Source of the DNA: Phenylobacterium conjunctum
GTDB lineage: Bacteria > Pseudomonadota > Alphaproteobacteria > Caulobacterales > Caulobacteraceae
Assembly: GCF_042679085.1 (NCBI RefSeq)
Contig: NZ_JBHTLQ010000017.1
Coordinates: 18,514 to 82,513, forward strand
Direction: 5' to 3'
Length of the DNA stretch: 64,000 nucleotides
The translations under genes were made by a program, and so were the position numbers. Position 1 is the stretch's first letter, and each line of letters opens with the position of its first letter. This document shows positions 43,050-51,703 of the stretch, piece after piece. The notes below the pieces were generated by a model that did not search any database, had not been told where the DNA came from, and saw only the letters and a list, made by a program, of their open reading frames with translations.

Positions 43050-43340
43050 CGACCATTAAGAAGCGGCAATGTTAAGGGCGCCAACCTGTCGCATTCTGGT
43101 CACAGATTTCGGCTCGGGACGCAATCGACGCACGAATTGACCCGCTTTAAGGGGCCTGAGCCGGGCGACGGCCACCGACTCCGACCGGGCTGACACAAAC
43201 CCGCCGCAAGCCAGACAATAGGTTGCGCGATGGCGCCAGGGCCGCGCGGAGGGGTTCTGCGGGTGGATTCGCCCCCGGCCCCTATCGCCTTCGACAGCCG
43301 CGCCCTATCAATGACGCACACCCCCAGCATGGGATTCCAG

Positions 43341-43904
43341 ATGCAGACCGCACCTCGCCGCCAGCCCCTCGCCGCCCGGCCCTTCGGCGTCGCCGCCGCC
43401 GGGGTCGCCGTGGGCCTCCTCGCCCTCAGCCCCGCCCAGGCCGCCCCGCCCAAGCCCAGCCGCGCCGCGGTGCTGCAGGGCCTGCTGGATTGCCGGACCA
43501 AGACTGACAACGCCGAGCGCCTGGCCTGCTACGACGCCGCCGCCTCGGCGATGGACCAGGCCGAGACCAAGGGCGACATCGTCGTCGTCGACCGCGCTCA
43601 GGCCCGCGAGGTCCGCCGCCAGGCCTTCGGCTTCCAGATGCCGTCCCTGACCATCTTCGACCGTGGTGAGAAGCCCGAACAGATCGACGAGGTCATGGGC
43701 GTGATCGCCCGGGCCAGCACCAACGCCACCGGCCGCTGGGTCCTGCGTCTGGAGGACGGGGCGGTGTGGCGCCAGATCGACGGCGATCCGCCGAACCGCG
43801 ATCCGAAGCCGGGCATGCCGGTGAAGATCAAGGCCGCTGCCATGGGCAGCTTCCTGCTCAGCGTTGACGGCCAGCGCTCGTTCCGCGCTCACCGGGACGA
43901 CTGA
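43341..43904 (+). CDS. Conserved hypothetical exported protein
   Basis: I use the ATG at 43341 (MQTAPRRQPLAARPFG, GGGA upstream); 187 residues with a signal peptide ending in SPAQA about residue 35. A conserved-looking block follows, VLQGLLDCRTKTDNAERLAC, next to YDAAASAMDQAE, a pattern frequent in small secreted alphaproteobacterial proteins, whose paired Cys may form a disulfide. The C-terminal half is a small beta domain (GRWVLRLEDGAVWRQIDGD, KIKAAAMGSFLLSVDGQRSF). Function unknown. Its stop lies 5 bp from the convergent permease gene. Confidence 0.8.
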   Translation: MQTAPRRQPLAARPFGVAAAGVAVGLLALSPAQAAPPKPSRAAVLQGLLDCRTKTDNAERLACYDAAASAMDQAETKGDIVVVDRAQAREVRRQAFGFQMPSLTIFDRGEKPEQIDEVMGVIARASTNATGRWVLRLEDGAVWRQIDGDPPNRDPKPGMPVKIKAAAMGSFLLSVDGQRSFRAHRDD

Positions 43905-43909
43905 GGTCT

Positions 43910-44809
43910 TCAGCGGTCCTTCGGGTCGATCGCGTCCCGAAGGCCGTCGCCGATGAAGTTGAAGCACATCAGGGTCACCACCATGGTGACCGACGGGAAG
44001 ACCAGCAGCCACCAGGCCAGCTCCATGTCCTGGGCGCCCCCGGCGATCAGGGTGCCCAGCGACGCCATGGGCGGCTGCACCCCCAGGCCCAGGAAGCTGA
44101 GGAAGCTCTCGGCCAGGATCACGGCCGGGATCGTCAGGGTCACATAGACCACCACGGGGCCTAGCAGGTTGGGCACGATGTGGCGGGCGATGATCGCCCC
44201 TTGGGTCAGGCCGGCGGCGCGGGCCGCCTCCACGAACTCCTTGTTCTTCAGGGTCAGGGTCTGGCCCCGCACGATGCGGCTCATGGTCAGCCACTCGACG
44301 GCGCCGATGGCCACGAAGATCAGGAAGATGTTCGACCCGAAGGTCACGGTCAGCAGGATCACGAAGAAGATGAAGGGCAGCGAGTAGAGCACGTCGACCA
44401 CGCGCATCATCACCTCGTCCACCGCCCCGCCCACGAAGCCGGCCACCGCGCCCCAGGCCACGCCGATCAGCAGCGACACCGAGGTCGCCACGAATCCGAT
44501 GGCCAGCGACACCCGCAAGCCCATCAACAGCCGGGCCAGCAGGTCGCGGCCCAGGGCGTCGGCGCCCAGCAGGTGTCCGGCGGTCAAGGGCGGCGCCCAG
44601 ACATCGGCCTTGTTCACCGCGTCATAGCGGAACGGCGTCAGATAGGGCCCGACGGCGGCCAGGACGAACAGAAGGCCCAGCAGGACCATGCCGGCCACGG
44701 CGGCGCGGTTGCGGGTCAGGCGCCGCAGGGCGTCGTCCCACAGGCTACGGCCGCGAACGGCGGCCTCCAGGGTCTGGGCGTTGCGATGGGCGTCGGGGGT
44801 GGCGATCAT
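43910..44809 (-). CDS. Oligopeptide/dipeptide-type ABC transporter permease (OppC/DppC-like)
   Basis: A 299-residue permease with an N-terminal cytoplasmic helix, LTRNRAAVAGMVLLGLLFVL, the long periplasmic loop typical of OppC (LLGADALGRDLLARLLMGLR) and a coupling EAA-type loop EAARAAGLTQGAIIARHIVP. It pairs with the upstream OppB-like permease, overlapping it by 4 bp. No substrate-binding protein or ATPase gene is in the window, so the transporter must be completed elsewhere. Confidence 0.93.
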   Translation of the reverse strand: MIATPDAHRNAQTLEAAVRGRSLWDDALRRLTRNRAAVAGMVLLGLLFVLAAVGPYLTPFRYDAVNKADVWAPPLTAGHLLGADALGRDLLARLLMGLRVSLAIGFVATSVSLLIGVAWGAVAGFVGGAVDEVMMRVVDVLYSLPFIFFVILLTVTFGSNIFLIFVAIGAVEWLTMSRIVRGQTLTLKNKEFVEAARAAGLTQGAIIARHIVPNLLGPVVVYVTLTIPAVILAESFLSFLGLGVQPPMASLGTLIAGGAQDMELAWWLLVFPSVTMVVTLMCFNFIGDGLRDAIDPKDR

Positions 44810-45729
44810 GACAGGCGCACCCGCGGGTCCAGCAGGGCGTAGAGCAGGTCGGCCACGAGGTTCAGAAGCAGGATCAGGGCGGCGTAGAAGATCACCATGC
44901 CCATCACCACCGTGTAGTCCCGCTGCAGGGCGCTGATGACGAAGAACTTGCCCAGGCCCGGCAGGTTGAAGATCTGCTCCACCACCAGCGAGCCGGTGAT
45001 CAGGGCCGCGCAGGCCGGCCCCAGATAGCTGACCAGGGGCAGGATGGCGGCGCGCAGGGCGTGGCGGAAGACGATGCGATGGGTCGGCAGGCCCTTGGCG
45101 CGAGCGGTGCGCACATAGTTGGAATGCAGCACCTCGATCATGCCGGCCCGGGTCAGACGCGAGATGATGGCCACCTGCGGCAGGGCCAGGACCGCCACCG
45201 GCAGGATCAGATTCTGCAGCGCCCCGCCGTTCCAGCCGCCATTGGGCAACAGCTCCAGCGTCGAGCCGAACAGCAGCACCAAAAGCGGCGCGGTCACAAA
45301 GGTGGGCACGCAGACCCCCAGGATCGCCACCCCCATTACGCCCACGTCCAGCCAGCCGTTCTGGCGCAGGGCGGCCAACACGCCGAGGGTGACGCCGATG
45401 CTCCCGCCCAGAACCAGGGCCGACAGGCCGATGGTCAGACTGGGCCGGTAGTTGTCCTTCAGGATCTGGACGACGGTCTTGTCCTTGTAGCGCAGCGAAG
45501 GACCGAAATCCCCGCGCACCACCCCGGACAGGTAGGCCACGTACTGCTCCGACAACGGCCGATCCATGCCGTACTTGGCCATGACGTTGCGCTCGATCTC
45601 CGGAGAGAGCTTGCGGTCCATGTCAAAGGGGCTGCCGGGCGCGGCGCGCATCATGAAGAAGGCGACCGTGATCACCAGGAACAGGGTCGGGATGGCCACG
45701 AACAGACGCCGGCCTATGAAACGCAGCAT
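44806..45729 (-). CDS. Oligopeptide/dipeptide-type ABC transporter permease (OppB/DppB-like)
   Basis: The ATG at 45729 (MLRFIGRRLFVAIPTLFLVI) is the classic OppB start; 307 residues with six membrane segments. Features include DRPLSEQYVAYLSGVVRGDFG in the periplasmic loop (partial: LSEQYVAYLSGVVRGDFG), the EAA-like loop NYVRTARAKGLPTHRIVFRH and the closing LVADLLYALLDPRVRLS. First gene of a two-gene operon with the OppC-like permease. Related systems import di- or oligopeptides, nickel or murein peptides; the YejB/E branch cannot be excluded. Confidence 0.92.
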   Translation of the reverse strand: MLRFIGRRLFVAIPTLFLVITVAFFMMRAAPGSPFDMDRKLSPEIERNVMAKYGMDRPLSEQYVAYLSGVVRGDFGPSLRYKDKTVVQILKDNYRPSLTIGLSALVLGGSIGVTLGVLAALRQNGWLDVGVMGVAILGVCVPTFVTAPLLVLLFGSTLELLPNGGWNGGALQNLILPVAVLALPQVAIISRLTRAGMIEVLHSNYVRTARAKGLPTHRIVFRHALRAAILPLVSYLGPACAALITGSLVVEQIFNLPGLGKFFVISALQRDYTVVMGMVIFYAALILLLNLVADLLYALLDPRVRLS

Positions 45730-45843
45730 GCTGGAGGAACGCCCGCCAAAGCGGCCCTGAACGTAAGGCCGGTCATTGCGAAACTTCCATCGCCCCCCGA
45801 TGATGTCAACGAAGGGTCCAACCTCAGTCAGAGCCGATTTCAG

Positions 45844-46254
45844 ATGAGCGATTTTCGATACGTCACCGACCAGCTTTCCGTCAGCCCGCAGATCGGGCTC
45901 GACGATCTGGCCCGCGCCGCGGCGCTGGGCTTCAAGATGGTGATCAACAATCGCCCTGACGGCGAGGAGCCCGGCCAGCCCACCAGCGCCGAGATCGAGG
46001 CCGCCGCCAAGGCCGCCGGCCTGGCCTACGCCCACGTCCCCGTGCGGGGCGGCCCCACCCAGGACCAGGTGGAGGCCGAGCGGGAGATCCTCGCCTCCGC
46101 GCCCGGGCCGGTGCTGGCCTTCTGCCGCTCCGGAACGCGCTCCATCGTCACCTGGTCCATCGGACAGGCCCTGGCCGGCGAACGGCCCCGGGACGAACTG
46201 GTCGCCCTGGGCGCCCAGGCCGGCTACGACCTGTCAGGTGTGCTTGGGGTCTAA
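45844..46254 (+). CDS. TIGR01244-type phosphatase/sulfurtransferase domain protein
   Basis: A 136-residue protein of the beta-lactamase-hydrolase-like (Blh N-terminal) dual-specificity-phosphatase fold: QLSVSPQIGLDDLARAAALG, FKMVINNRPDGEEPGQPTSA and the active-site loop FCRSGTRSIVTW with the nucleophilic Cys and Arg. Such domains are often fused or adjacent to metallo-beta-lactamase-fold persulfide dioxygenases; here an MBL-fold gene lies 230 bp downstream on the same strand. A role in sulfide or persulfide handling is inferred. Confidence 0.85.
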   Translation: MSDFRYVTDQLSVSPQIGLDDLARAAALGFKMVINNRPDGEEPGQPTSAEIEAAAKAAGLAYAHVPVRGGPTQDQVEAEREILASAPGPVLAFCRSGTRSIVTWSIGQALAGERPRDELVALGAQAGYDLSGVLGV

Positions 46255-46412
46255 GGGTGGCTGACGGCGATGGGCACGCGCACCGCGCCCATGGCCACCG
46301 GCTCGGACTGGCAGCTCGCCACGGCGAACACCATCTGAGCCGCCAAGAGACACAGGAAGGCGAAGGCGGCCCGCTGGAGCCGTTTTGAAACAAAAATCGC
46401 CGCGTCCGCCAT
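46251..46412 (-). CDS. Small exported protein
   Basis: A 53-residue frame with a strong AGGGGGA ribosome-binding site before the ATG at 46412. The sequence is a basic N-terminus, a hydrophobic stretch AAFAFLCLLAAQMVFAVASC and a short tail, as for a tiny secreted or lipid-anchored protein. It overlaps the plus-strand stop of the preceding gene by 4 bp. No family recognised. Confidence 0.45.
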   Translation of the reverse strand: MADAAIFVSKRLQRAAFAFLCLLAAQMVFAVASCQSEPVAMGAVRVPIAVSHP

Positions 46413-46482
46413 GTTGGTCCCCCTGAAACACTGGTTCTGGGGCTTCCAAGGCAAGTTGGGCGCCGCACGAGGAAACGCCGCA

Positions 46483-47379
46483 ATGATCCCTTATGTCCGC
46501 GATCTGAAATTCGACTACGGCGCCTGCGACCAGGTCTCGCCGCTGATCCGCCGGGTGGTGGCCAACAATCCCGGCCCCTTCACCTATCTGGGCACCGGCA
46601 CCTACATCGTGGGCCGAGGCGAGGTGGCGGTGATCGATCCCGGCCCGGACATGGACGATCACCTCGACGCGATCCTGAAAGCCGTCGAGGGCGAAAAGGT
46701 CACCCACATCCTGGTCACCCACCACCACTCCGACCATTCGCCCCTGGCCAAGCCTCTGCAGGAAAGGACCGGCGCGCCGATCTATGGCTGCGCGGTGGGA
46801 TCGCGGGCATCGGAATCGACCGTGGTCACCGAGGCCGGCTCCGACCTGGGCTTCACTCCTGACGTCAGCCTGTGCGGCGGCGGCCAGGTGCTGACCGGTC
46901 CCGGCTGGACCCTGGAGGCCGTGGCGACGCCCGGCCACACCTCCAACCACATCTGTTTCGCCCTGAAGGAAGAGAACGCCTTCTTCTCCGGCGACCACAT
47001 CATGGGCTGGTCCACCACCGTGGTCTCACCGCCGGACGGCGACATGACCGCCTACATGGAAAGCCTCGAGCTGGTGAAGTCCAAGGGCTACGACATCCTG
47101 TGGCCGACCCACGGGCCGCCGGTCACCGAGGTCACCCCCTTTATCGACGCCTATATGGCTCACCGCCGCGCCCGCGAGGCCCAGGTGCTGGGGGCCCTGG
47201 CTGGCGGTCAGACCCGGATCAAGGAGATGGTGCCCGGCCTCTATGTCGGCACCGACCCGCGCCTGTTCCCGGCCGCCGCCCGTTCGGTGCTTGGCCACAT
47301 GATTGACCTGGTCCGCCGCGGCAAGGTCGTCACCGACGGCGAGCCCCACCTCGACAGCGACTACCGTCTGGCGGGCTGA
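46483..47379 (+). CDS. MBL-fold metallo-hydrolase (LACTB2-like)
   Basis: The ATG at 46483 follows GAGGAAA; 298 residues. The metallo-beta-lactamase metal site is seen as ILVTHHHSDHSPLA (about residues 75-88, HxHxDH), ATPGHTSNHICF (third His), LFSGDHIMGW (bridging Asp) and PTHGPP (last His). The C-terminal winged-helix-like end (RIKEMVPGLYVGTDPRLFP) matches LACTB2-type proteins, which include RNA/DNA endonucleases and general hydrolases. Substrate not known. Confidence 0.92.
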   Translation: MIPYVRDLKFDYGACDQVSPLIRRVVANNPGPFTYLGTGTYIVGRGEVAVIDPGPDMDDHLDAILKAVEGEKVTHILVTHHHSDHSPLAKPLQERTGAPIYGCAVGSRASESTVVTEAGSDLGFTPDVSLCGGGQVLTGPGWTLEAVATPGHTSNHICFALKEENAFFSGDHIMGWSTTVVSPPDGDMTAYMESLELVKSKGYDILWPTHGPPVTEVTPFIDAYMAHRRAREAQVLGALAGGQTRIKEMVPGLYVGTDPRLFPAAARSVLGHMIDLVRRGKVVTDGEPHLDSDYRLAG

Positions 47380-47423
47380 TCTACCCGCATTCCGTCCTCC
47401 GGACCTGGTCAAGGTTGAAGCGT

Positions 47424-47553
47424 CCTTCTCCCCTTGTGGGAGAAGGTGGCCCTGCGGAGCAGGGTCGGATGAGGGGTCTCTCAAACCTCTCCAGGGCGGC
47501 GCGACCCCTCATCCGTCAGCTTCGCTGACACCTTCTCCCACAAGGGGAGAAGG
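47424..47553. repeat. Long palindromic intergenic repeat element
   Basis: Outer arms of 25 bp (47424-47448 and 47529-47553) are exact reverse complements beginning CCTTCTCCCCTTGTGGGAGA; a second inner pair includes GGATGAGGGGTC and GACCCCTCATCC. Total about 130 bp. Similar agaaggtg/ccttctcc palindromes are widespread intergenic repeats in Caulobacterales. It sits between the MBL gene and the DUF4440 gene, converging genes, and could serve as a bidirectional transcription end. Confidence 0.85.
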
Positions 47554-47583
47554 AAACGGAGGCCGCCACCCAATGGAGCCCCC

Positions 47584-47976
47584 CTACCCTTCCGACAGCG
47601 TGATGTAGAGCTCCCGCTCGATCACCCACTGGCCGGTGACCTTTCGCCAGGCGGCGAGATAGGCGCCGGCCATGGTCGTCTCGCCGTCGGTCCCGCGCCA
47701 CAGGGCGGTCCAGCAGCCCTGCTCGGACGCGCGGTCGCCGGCCTGGTCGAGGGTGACCTCGCCCGAGGTGCGGACGTAGTTCACAAAGCCCGGATCGCGG
47801 AACTGGCCCGAAAAGGCGGCGACCACCGCCTCGACGCCGGACAGCACGCCGCCGTCGCCGCTGATCAGCACCATATCCTTGGAAAAGAACGGCCGCAGCC
47901 GCTGGGCGTCCTTGGCCGCGATCAGCTTGTTGGTCAGCTTGCGGCGGGCGCGGATGGCGTCTTCGGGGGCGGTCAT
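47584..47976 (-). CDS. DUF4440/SnoaL-like (NTF2-fold) protein
   Basis: A 130-residue cone-shaped alpha+beta protein of the NTF2 superfamily: AIRARRKLTNKLIAAKDAQR, FFSKDMVLISGDGGVLSG, FVNYVRTSGEVTLDQAGDRA and AGAYLAAWRKVTGQWVIERE. Members are small ligand-binding proteins or isomerases. Monocistronic; lies 25 bp downstream of the carotenoid oxygenase stop on the same strand but with its own start, so it may be co-transcribed from the neighbour cluster. Confidence 0.85.
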   Translation of the reverse strand: MTAPEDAIRARRKLTNKLIAAKDAQRLRPFFSKDMVLISGDGGVLSGVEAVVAAFSGQFRDPGFVNYVRTSGEVTLDQAGDRASEQGCWTALWRGTDGETTMAGAYLAAWRKVTGQWVIERELYITLSEG

Positions 47977-48001
47977 GCCCCCGAAGCTAGCCAGATTTCG
48001 C

Positions 48002-49393
48002 TCAGCCCGCGACCCAGTTGCCGTGGAAGCCGAAGGGCACCCGGCGCGGAACCTCCGCCACCGCGATCGGCCCCGCCGCTACGTCCTGGGCGTCGAACAC
48101 CAGGAAGTCCGAGCGGTTCTCCGCCGCCCGCCAGGCCACCGCCGTCAGCCAGCCCTGGCCTTCTGGCGCGCTGTCACTGGTCGGCGTGAACACCGGCTCG
48201 CTGACCAGGTCGCCGCCGGTGAACTCGTAGACCGAGCGCTTGCCGGTGGTCAGGTCGATATGGGCGATAGAGTTCAGCTTCACCGAGCCCGAGCGCGTCG
48301 TGTCGCCCGCGAACCAGCCATGCCGGTAGCCGGAGCCGGCCAGCCGCTCGTCGAAGCGCGGGAATTCGCCGTCCAGGTCGTCCAGCATCTCTTCCTGGAT
48401 CGCATCGCTGTCCCCCGACAGGTCGAGGGTCCAGCGGGCCAGGCGCGCCGCCGACTTGTCGCCCCGGCGGCCGTCGGCCAGCGGGAACAGCGGGGCGCTG
48501 TCATAACGGAACACGTCGGCGATCAGCTTGCCGTCCTGCTCGTAGGCGTTCATCGGGTGGAAGACGTAGCAGGCCCCGGTGTGGAACCAGCGGATGGTCG
48601 AGACGTCGGCGTCACGGCGCATCACCCCCACATAGGCCGGCTTCTCCGGCTCCCAGGCATAGGCCGGCAGGCCCTTCATGGCCCGCTCCAGGCTGCCGGT
48701 CAGCGGCATGACCGGGAACAGCACGTAGTTCTCGGTGACCATGAAGTCATGCATCATCGCCCCGTAGGGCGCCTGGAAGTCCGAGCGCCGCACGACCTTG
48801 CCCGAGGCGTCGGTGACGCCATAGCTGATCATGTCGGACAGGGGCGCGTCGCCCACGCCATAGGCGAACCAGACCATCTCGCCGGTCTTGGGATCCATCT
48901 TCGGGTGCGCCGTCACACGCCCGGCATAGGGCTCGACATAGCCCAGCGACTTCAGGGTTCCCGGCTCGATCTCGAAGGGCATGTGCCCCTCTTCCAGCGC
49001 CAGCAGTTTGCCCGCGTGCCAGACGATATTGGTGTTGGCGACCCCGCCGTCCTTGCCGAAGGCGATAGGGTCCGAGGCCATGGGATTGAAGCCCGCGAAC
49101 AGCGAGCGGCCATGCTCGTGCTCCAGCTCCCACTTGGGCGTGCGCACATAGCGGTTGCGGTAGGAGATCTTGCCGCCCTCGACCCGGAAGCCGTGGATCA
49201 TGCCGTCGCCGGTGAACCAGTGATAGTTCGGATCGCGGGGCTCGAACTGCGGGTTCGGCCCGGTGCGATAGAGGGTCCCGCGCAGGTCCTTCGGGATCTG
49301 GCCCTTGGTGACCTTCAGGTCGAAGTCATCCTCGCTGCGGATCGGCGCGAAATTGCCGGCCAGATAGGGGTTGATGCGAACCTCACCGTCCAT
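48002..49393 (-). CDS. Carotenoid oxygenase family protein (carotenoid/stilbene cleavage)
   Basis: A 463-residue non-haem iron dioxygenase. The four iron-ligand His occur in the expected contexts: RVTAHPKMDPKTG, APYGAMMHDFMVTEN, CYVFHPMNAYEQDG and, at the very C-terminus, VPFGFHGNWVAG. The N-terminal PKDLRGTLYRTGPNPQFEP is the family signature and the Glu residues of the second shell are present. It cleaves a C=C bond of a carotenoid or of a stilbene/phenylpropanoid such as lignostilbene; the latter is likelier for a soil caulobacter. It adjoins a DUF2855 gene (27 bp upstream). Confidence 0.93.
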   Translation of the reverse strand: MDGEVRINPYLAGNFAPIRSEDDFDLKVTKGQIPKDLRGTLYRTGPNPQFEPRDPNYHWFTGDGMIHGFRVEGGKISYRNRYVRTPKWELEHEHGRSLFAGFNPMASDPIAFGKDGGVANTNIVWHAGKLLALEEGHMPFEIEPGTLKSLGYVEPYAGRVTAHPKMDPKTGEMVWFAYGVGDAPLSDMISYGVTDASGKVVRRSDFQAPYGAMMHDFMVTENYVLFPVMPLTGSLERAMKGLPAYAWEPEKPAYVGVMRRDADVSTIRWFHTGACYVFHPMNAYEQDGKLIADVFRYDSAPLFPLADGRRGDKSAARLARWTLDLSGDSDAIQEEMLDDLDGEFPRFDERLAGSGYRHGWFAGDTTRSGSVKLNSIAHIDLTTGKRSVYEFTGGDLVSEPVFTPTSDSAPEGQGWLTAVAWRAAENRSDFLVFDAQDVAAGPIAVAEVPRRVPFGFHGNWVAG

Positions 49394-49420
49394 GTGCGTC
49401 TTCCTCCTGATGCCGCCGGT

Positions 49421-50473
49421 TCAGCCCGGCGTGATGATATGGCCTTCGTCCGGGCTGACCCGGCCCTCGAGCACAGCCGTGTAGGCGGCCTGCAATCCTT
49501 CGGCGCCCGCGTGCCGCACCAGCTTCAGCCAGGGCGCCCCGGCGACGAAGTCGGCCAGGCCCTTGGCGAAGCGGTCGTTCAGCGTCTCCATCCCCCACTC
49601 GCCCGCGCGCTTGCGGATCTGGTCGGGGGCGAAGAACAGGGCCGGCTGCGGCCCCGGCAGGGGTTGGGGCGCGCCACGCGGCGCTTCCCAGTGGGTGCCG
49701 CCGACGATGACGCTGCGCGCCAGGTCCGCGCCCAGGGCCGTGTGCACCGCCTCGGTCACCGACCGGTTTCCGGCGAAGTCCACATAGACCGACCCCGGGC
49801 CGGTCTTCAGCCCGCCCGCGGCGTCATAGGCCAGGACCTGGTCGTAGAGGCCCATCGGCTCCAAGCTCGCCAGATTGCCGGGCGAGCTCAAGCCCACCAC
49901 CTTCAGGCCCCGTCGGCGGGCGAACCAGGCCAGGCCCATCGCGGTCTTGGACGAGGCCGAGGACAGCACCAGGGTCTTCACGCCGGCGTCCTCCGACAGG
50001 AAGTCGTCCAGCAGGAACGAGGTCATCAGCAGCGGTCGCAGCAGGGAGCGGTAGTCGTCGGTCGGGGTCTCCGGCGCGGCGTTGTAGGCGTTGTAGGTCG
50101 GCGGCAGCTCGGCCCGGTGGGCGGCGCGGTCGACAAAGCCGTCCCGCGACGGGACCAGGCGCATGGTGAAGTGGGTCGACATCGGTAGGTAGCCGAACAG
50201 CCGCAGGCCCGGCGCGATCCCCTCGGCCTTGGAGGCGATCACGCGGGCGAAGCCCCAGACCGGGATGCGGCCCCAGCCGTCCGGCGCCGGGAAGAACTTC
50301 CAATAGCCGAAGGCGTCGCCCATGGCGCCATAGGTGATGTTGTTGGCGGTGAGCGCGAAGCTCTCCACGGCCAGCAGCACTTCGCCGTCGGCCAGATCGG
50401 CGGGAACCGCCCCCTCGCTCAGCTGGGTCTTACGCAGATCCTTGCGGTCGATCAGAAGGTCCCAGGCGGCCAT
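49421..50473 (-). CDS. DUF2855 family protein (MDR/quinone-oxidoreductase-like fold)
   Basis: A 350-residue protein of the DUF2855 family. ALTANNITYGAMGDAFGYWK near the start and LVLSSASSKTAMGLAWFARR in the middle are typical; the latter sits where medium-chain dehydrogenases bind NADP, although a clear GxGxxG is missing. These proteins accompany carotenoid/stilbene oxygenases and regulator genes in catabolic operons and may process the aldehyde product; that is inference. Upstream gene of a two-gene operon with the oxygenase; divergent from a TetR gene with a shared palindromic region. Confidence 0.88.
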   Translation of the reverse strand: MAAWDLLIDRKDLRKTQLSEGAVPADLADGEVLLAVESFALTANNITYGAMGDAFGYWKFFPAPDGWGRIPVWGFARVIASKAEGIAPGLRLFGYLPMSTHFTMRLVPSRDGFVDRAAHRAELPPTYNAYNAAPETPTDDYRSLLRPLLMTSFLLDDFLSEDAGVKTLVLSSASSKTAMGLAWFARRRGLKVVGLSSPGNLASLEPMGLYDQVLAYDAAGGLKTGPGSVYVDFAGNRSVTEAVHTALGADLARSVIVGGTHWEAPRGAPQPLPGPQPALFFAPDQIRKRAGEWGMETLNDRFAKGLADFVAGAPWLKLVRHAGAEGLQAAYTAVLEGRVSPDEGHIITPG

Positions 50474-50496
50474 ATGTCGTCATCCCCGGCAATTTT

Positions 50497-50528
50497 CTTA
50501 CGTTGTAAATTTATTTCGTAAGTTGTAG
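50497..50528. promoter_or_regulatory. Candidate operator between DUF2855 and TetR genes
   Basis: In the 89-bp AT-rich gap CTTACG (50497-50502) and CGTAAG (50517-50522) form an inverted repeat with 14-base spacer, and ACGTTGTA and TAAGTTGTA form a near direct repeat. It is the only AT-rich island nearby and lies between divergent starts, so it probably binds the TetR protein. Confidence 0.5.
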
Positions 50529-50562
50529 GCCTTCGCAAGCGTTTTGTTTTCGAAAGGTGGGC

Positions 50563-51156
50563 ATGCCCCGCGTCCTGTCCGAGTCCGACGTCGCGGACTT
50601 CCGCGAGCGCCTGTGCGAGGCCGCCGAGCGGCTGTTCGCCGAGCGCGGCCCGGACGCCGTGACCATGCGCCAGCTGGCCTCGGAACTGGGCGTCAGCCCG
50701 ATGACCCCCTACCGCTATTTCGCGGACAAGGAGGACATCCTGGCCGCCGTCCGCGCCAACGGCTTCAACCGCTTCGCCGAGGCGCTCGAGACCGCCTATT
50801 CCAAGGCCGAGGGCGCGCGCGCCAAGGGCTCAGCGGTGGGCGAGGCCTATGTGACCTTCGCCTTCGAACACCCGCACACCTACAAGCTGATGTTCGACCT
50901 GCACCAGCCGATGGACGCCAAGTACGTCGACCTGCTGGCCGCCGCCCAACGGGCGCACGAGACCCAGACCCAGTACGTGAAGACCCTGATCAGCGATGGG
51001 GTCCTGGCGGGCGATCCGGACGAGATCGGCAACATGATGTGGGCCGCCGCCCACGGCGCGGTCAGCCTGGAACTCTCCGGCAAACTGCCCCCCGGCTCCG
51101 CCCGCGGCCTGGTGCGCAACATGAACCGCGCCCTGGCGCGGGGGCTGCGGCCCTAG
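50563..51156 (+). CDS. TetR-type regulator
   Basis: I use the ATG at 50563 (AAAGG upstream), 197 residues. The N-terminal HTH is typical, with LFAERGPDAVTMRQLASELG followed by VSPMTPYRYFADKEDILAAV. The C-terminal domain with YVTFAFEHPHTYKLMFDL and a final MNRALARGL resembles the WHG-type TetR subgroup. It is divergent from the DUF2855-carotenoid oxygenase operon and is the likely regulator of it. Confidence 0.92.
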   Translation: MPRVLSESDVADFRERLCEAAERLFAERGPDAVTMRQLASELGVSPMTPYRYFADKEDILAAVRANGFNRFAEALETAYSKAEGARAKGSAVGEAYVTFAFEHPHTYKLMFDLHQPMDAKYVDLLAAAQRAHETQTQYVKTLISDGVLAGDPDEIGNMMWAAAHGAVSLELSGKLPPGSARGLVRNMNRALARGLRP

Positions 51157-51169
51157 AGCGCCGCGCGCG

Positions 51170-51703
51170 CTACCCCCCGATCGCCCGCATCACGCGCTCG
51201 ATATCGTACGCCCCCTCCTCCAGCTTCTCCGGGTCCCATTCGCTGCGCGGGGTGGCGAAGAAGTCGCCGCCATAGACGTGCAGGGCGCCGGTCACCCGGG
51301 AGAGCGGGTTGATCACCGAGTGCACCACCTCCGGCCCGAAGGCGATGGTCTCGCCCTCGGCCAGGGATTTCGCGCCCGCCGCCTCGATGCGGCCCGCGGC
51401 GTCTCCAGCGATCCGCCGCCACAGGATATTGTCCTCGCGCCCCGCATAGACCCCGATCACCGCCCACATGGCGTGGTCGTGCGGCAGCAGCACCGCCTTG
51501 GGCGCCCACAGCACATTGAGCACGGTCAGGTCATCGGCCCGGTGCAGGATGTGCACCCCGCCCTTGGCCGGGGTTCCCAGCACCGCCATCAGGGCCTCGG
51601 GATCCGCCACCGCCCGGGCCACCACCTCCCGCACGGCCTTGTTCGGGCTGGGGTCAGACAGGGCCGCCTGGCAGTCGGCGATAAGCTGGTCGGTGTCGAA
51701 CAT
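51170..51703 (-). CDS. Cupin-fold protein related to cysteine dioxygenases
   Basis: The ATG at 51703 follows GGAGAG and gives 177 residues. A cupin barrel is evident: VLNVLWAPKAVLLPHDHAMW (HxH of the metal site), VIGVYAGREDNILWRR and GETIAFGPEVVHSVINPLSR with the third His. This is the pattern of cysteine/3-mercaptopropionate dioxygenase-like proteins, but the Glu/Arg set of true cysteine dioxygenase cannot be confirmed. Divergent from the MerR-ATPase fusion gene. Confidence 0.82.
   Translation of the reverse strand: MFDTDQLIADCQAALSDPSPNKAVREVVARAVADPEALMAVLGTPAKGGVHILHRADDLTVLNVLWAPKAVLLPHDHAMWAVIGVYAGREDNILWRRIAGDAAGRIEAAGAKSLAEGETIAFGPEVVHSVINPLSRVTGALHVYGGDFFATPRSEWDPEKLEEGAYDIERVMRAIGG

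Noticed and set aside
40200..43193. Very long open frame antisense to the large TonB receptor gene
   Set aside because: The product is Arg/Val/Gly/Asp-rich without recognisable domains and simply mirrors the high-GC codon use of the receptor on the other strand.
47879..50188. Long open frame antisense to the carotenoid oxygenase and DUF2855 genes
   Set aside because: No family motifs, no credible ribosome-binding site, and it lies wholly opposite two well-supported genes.
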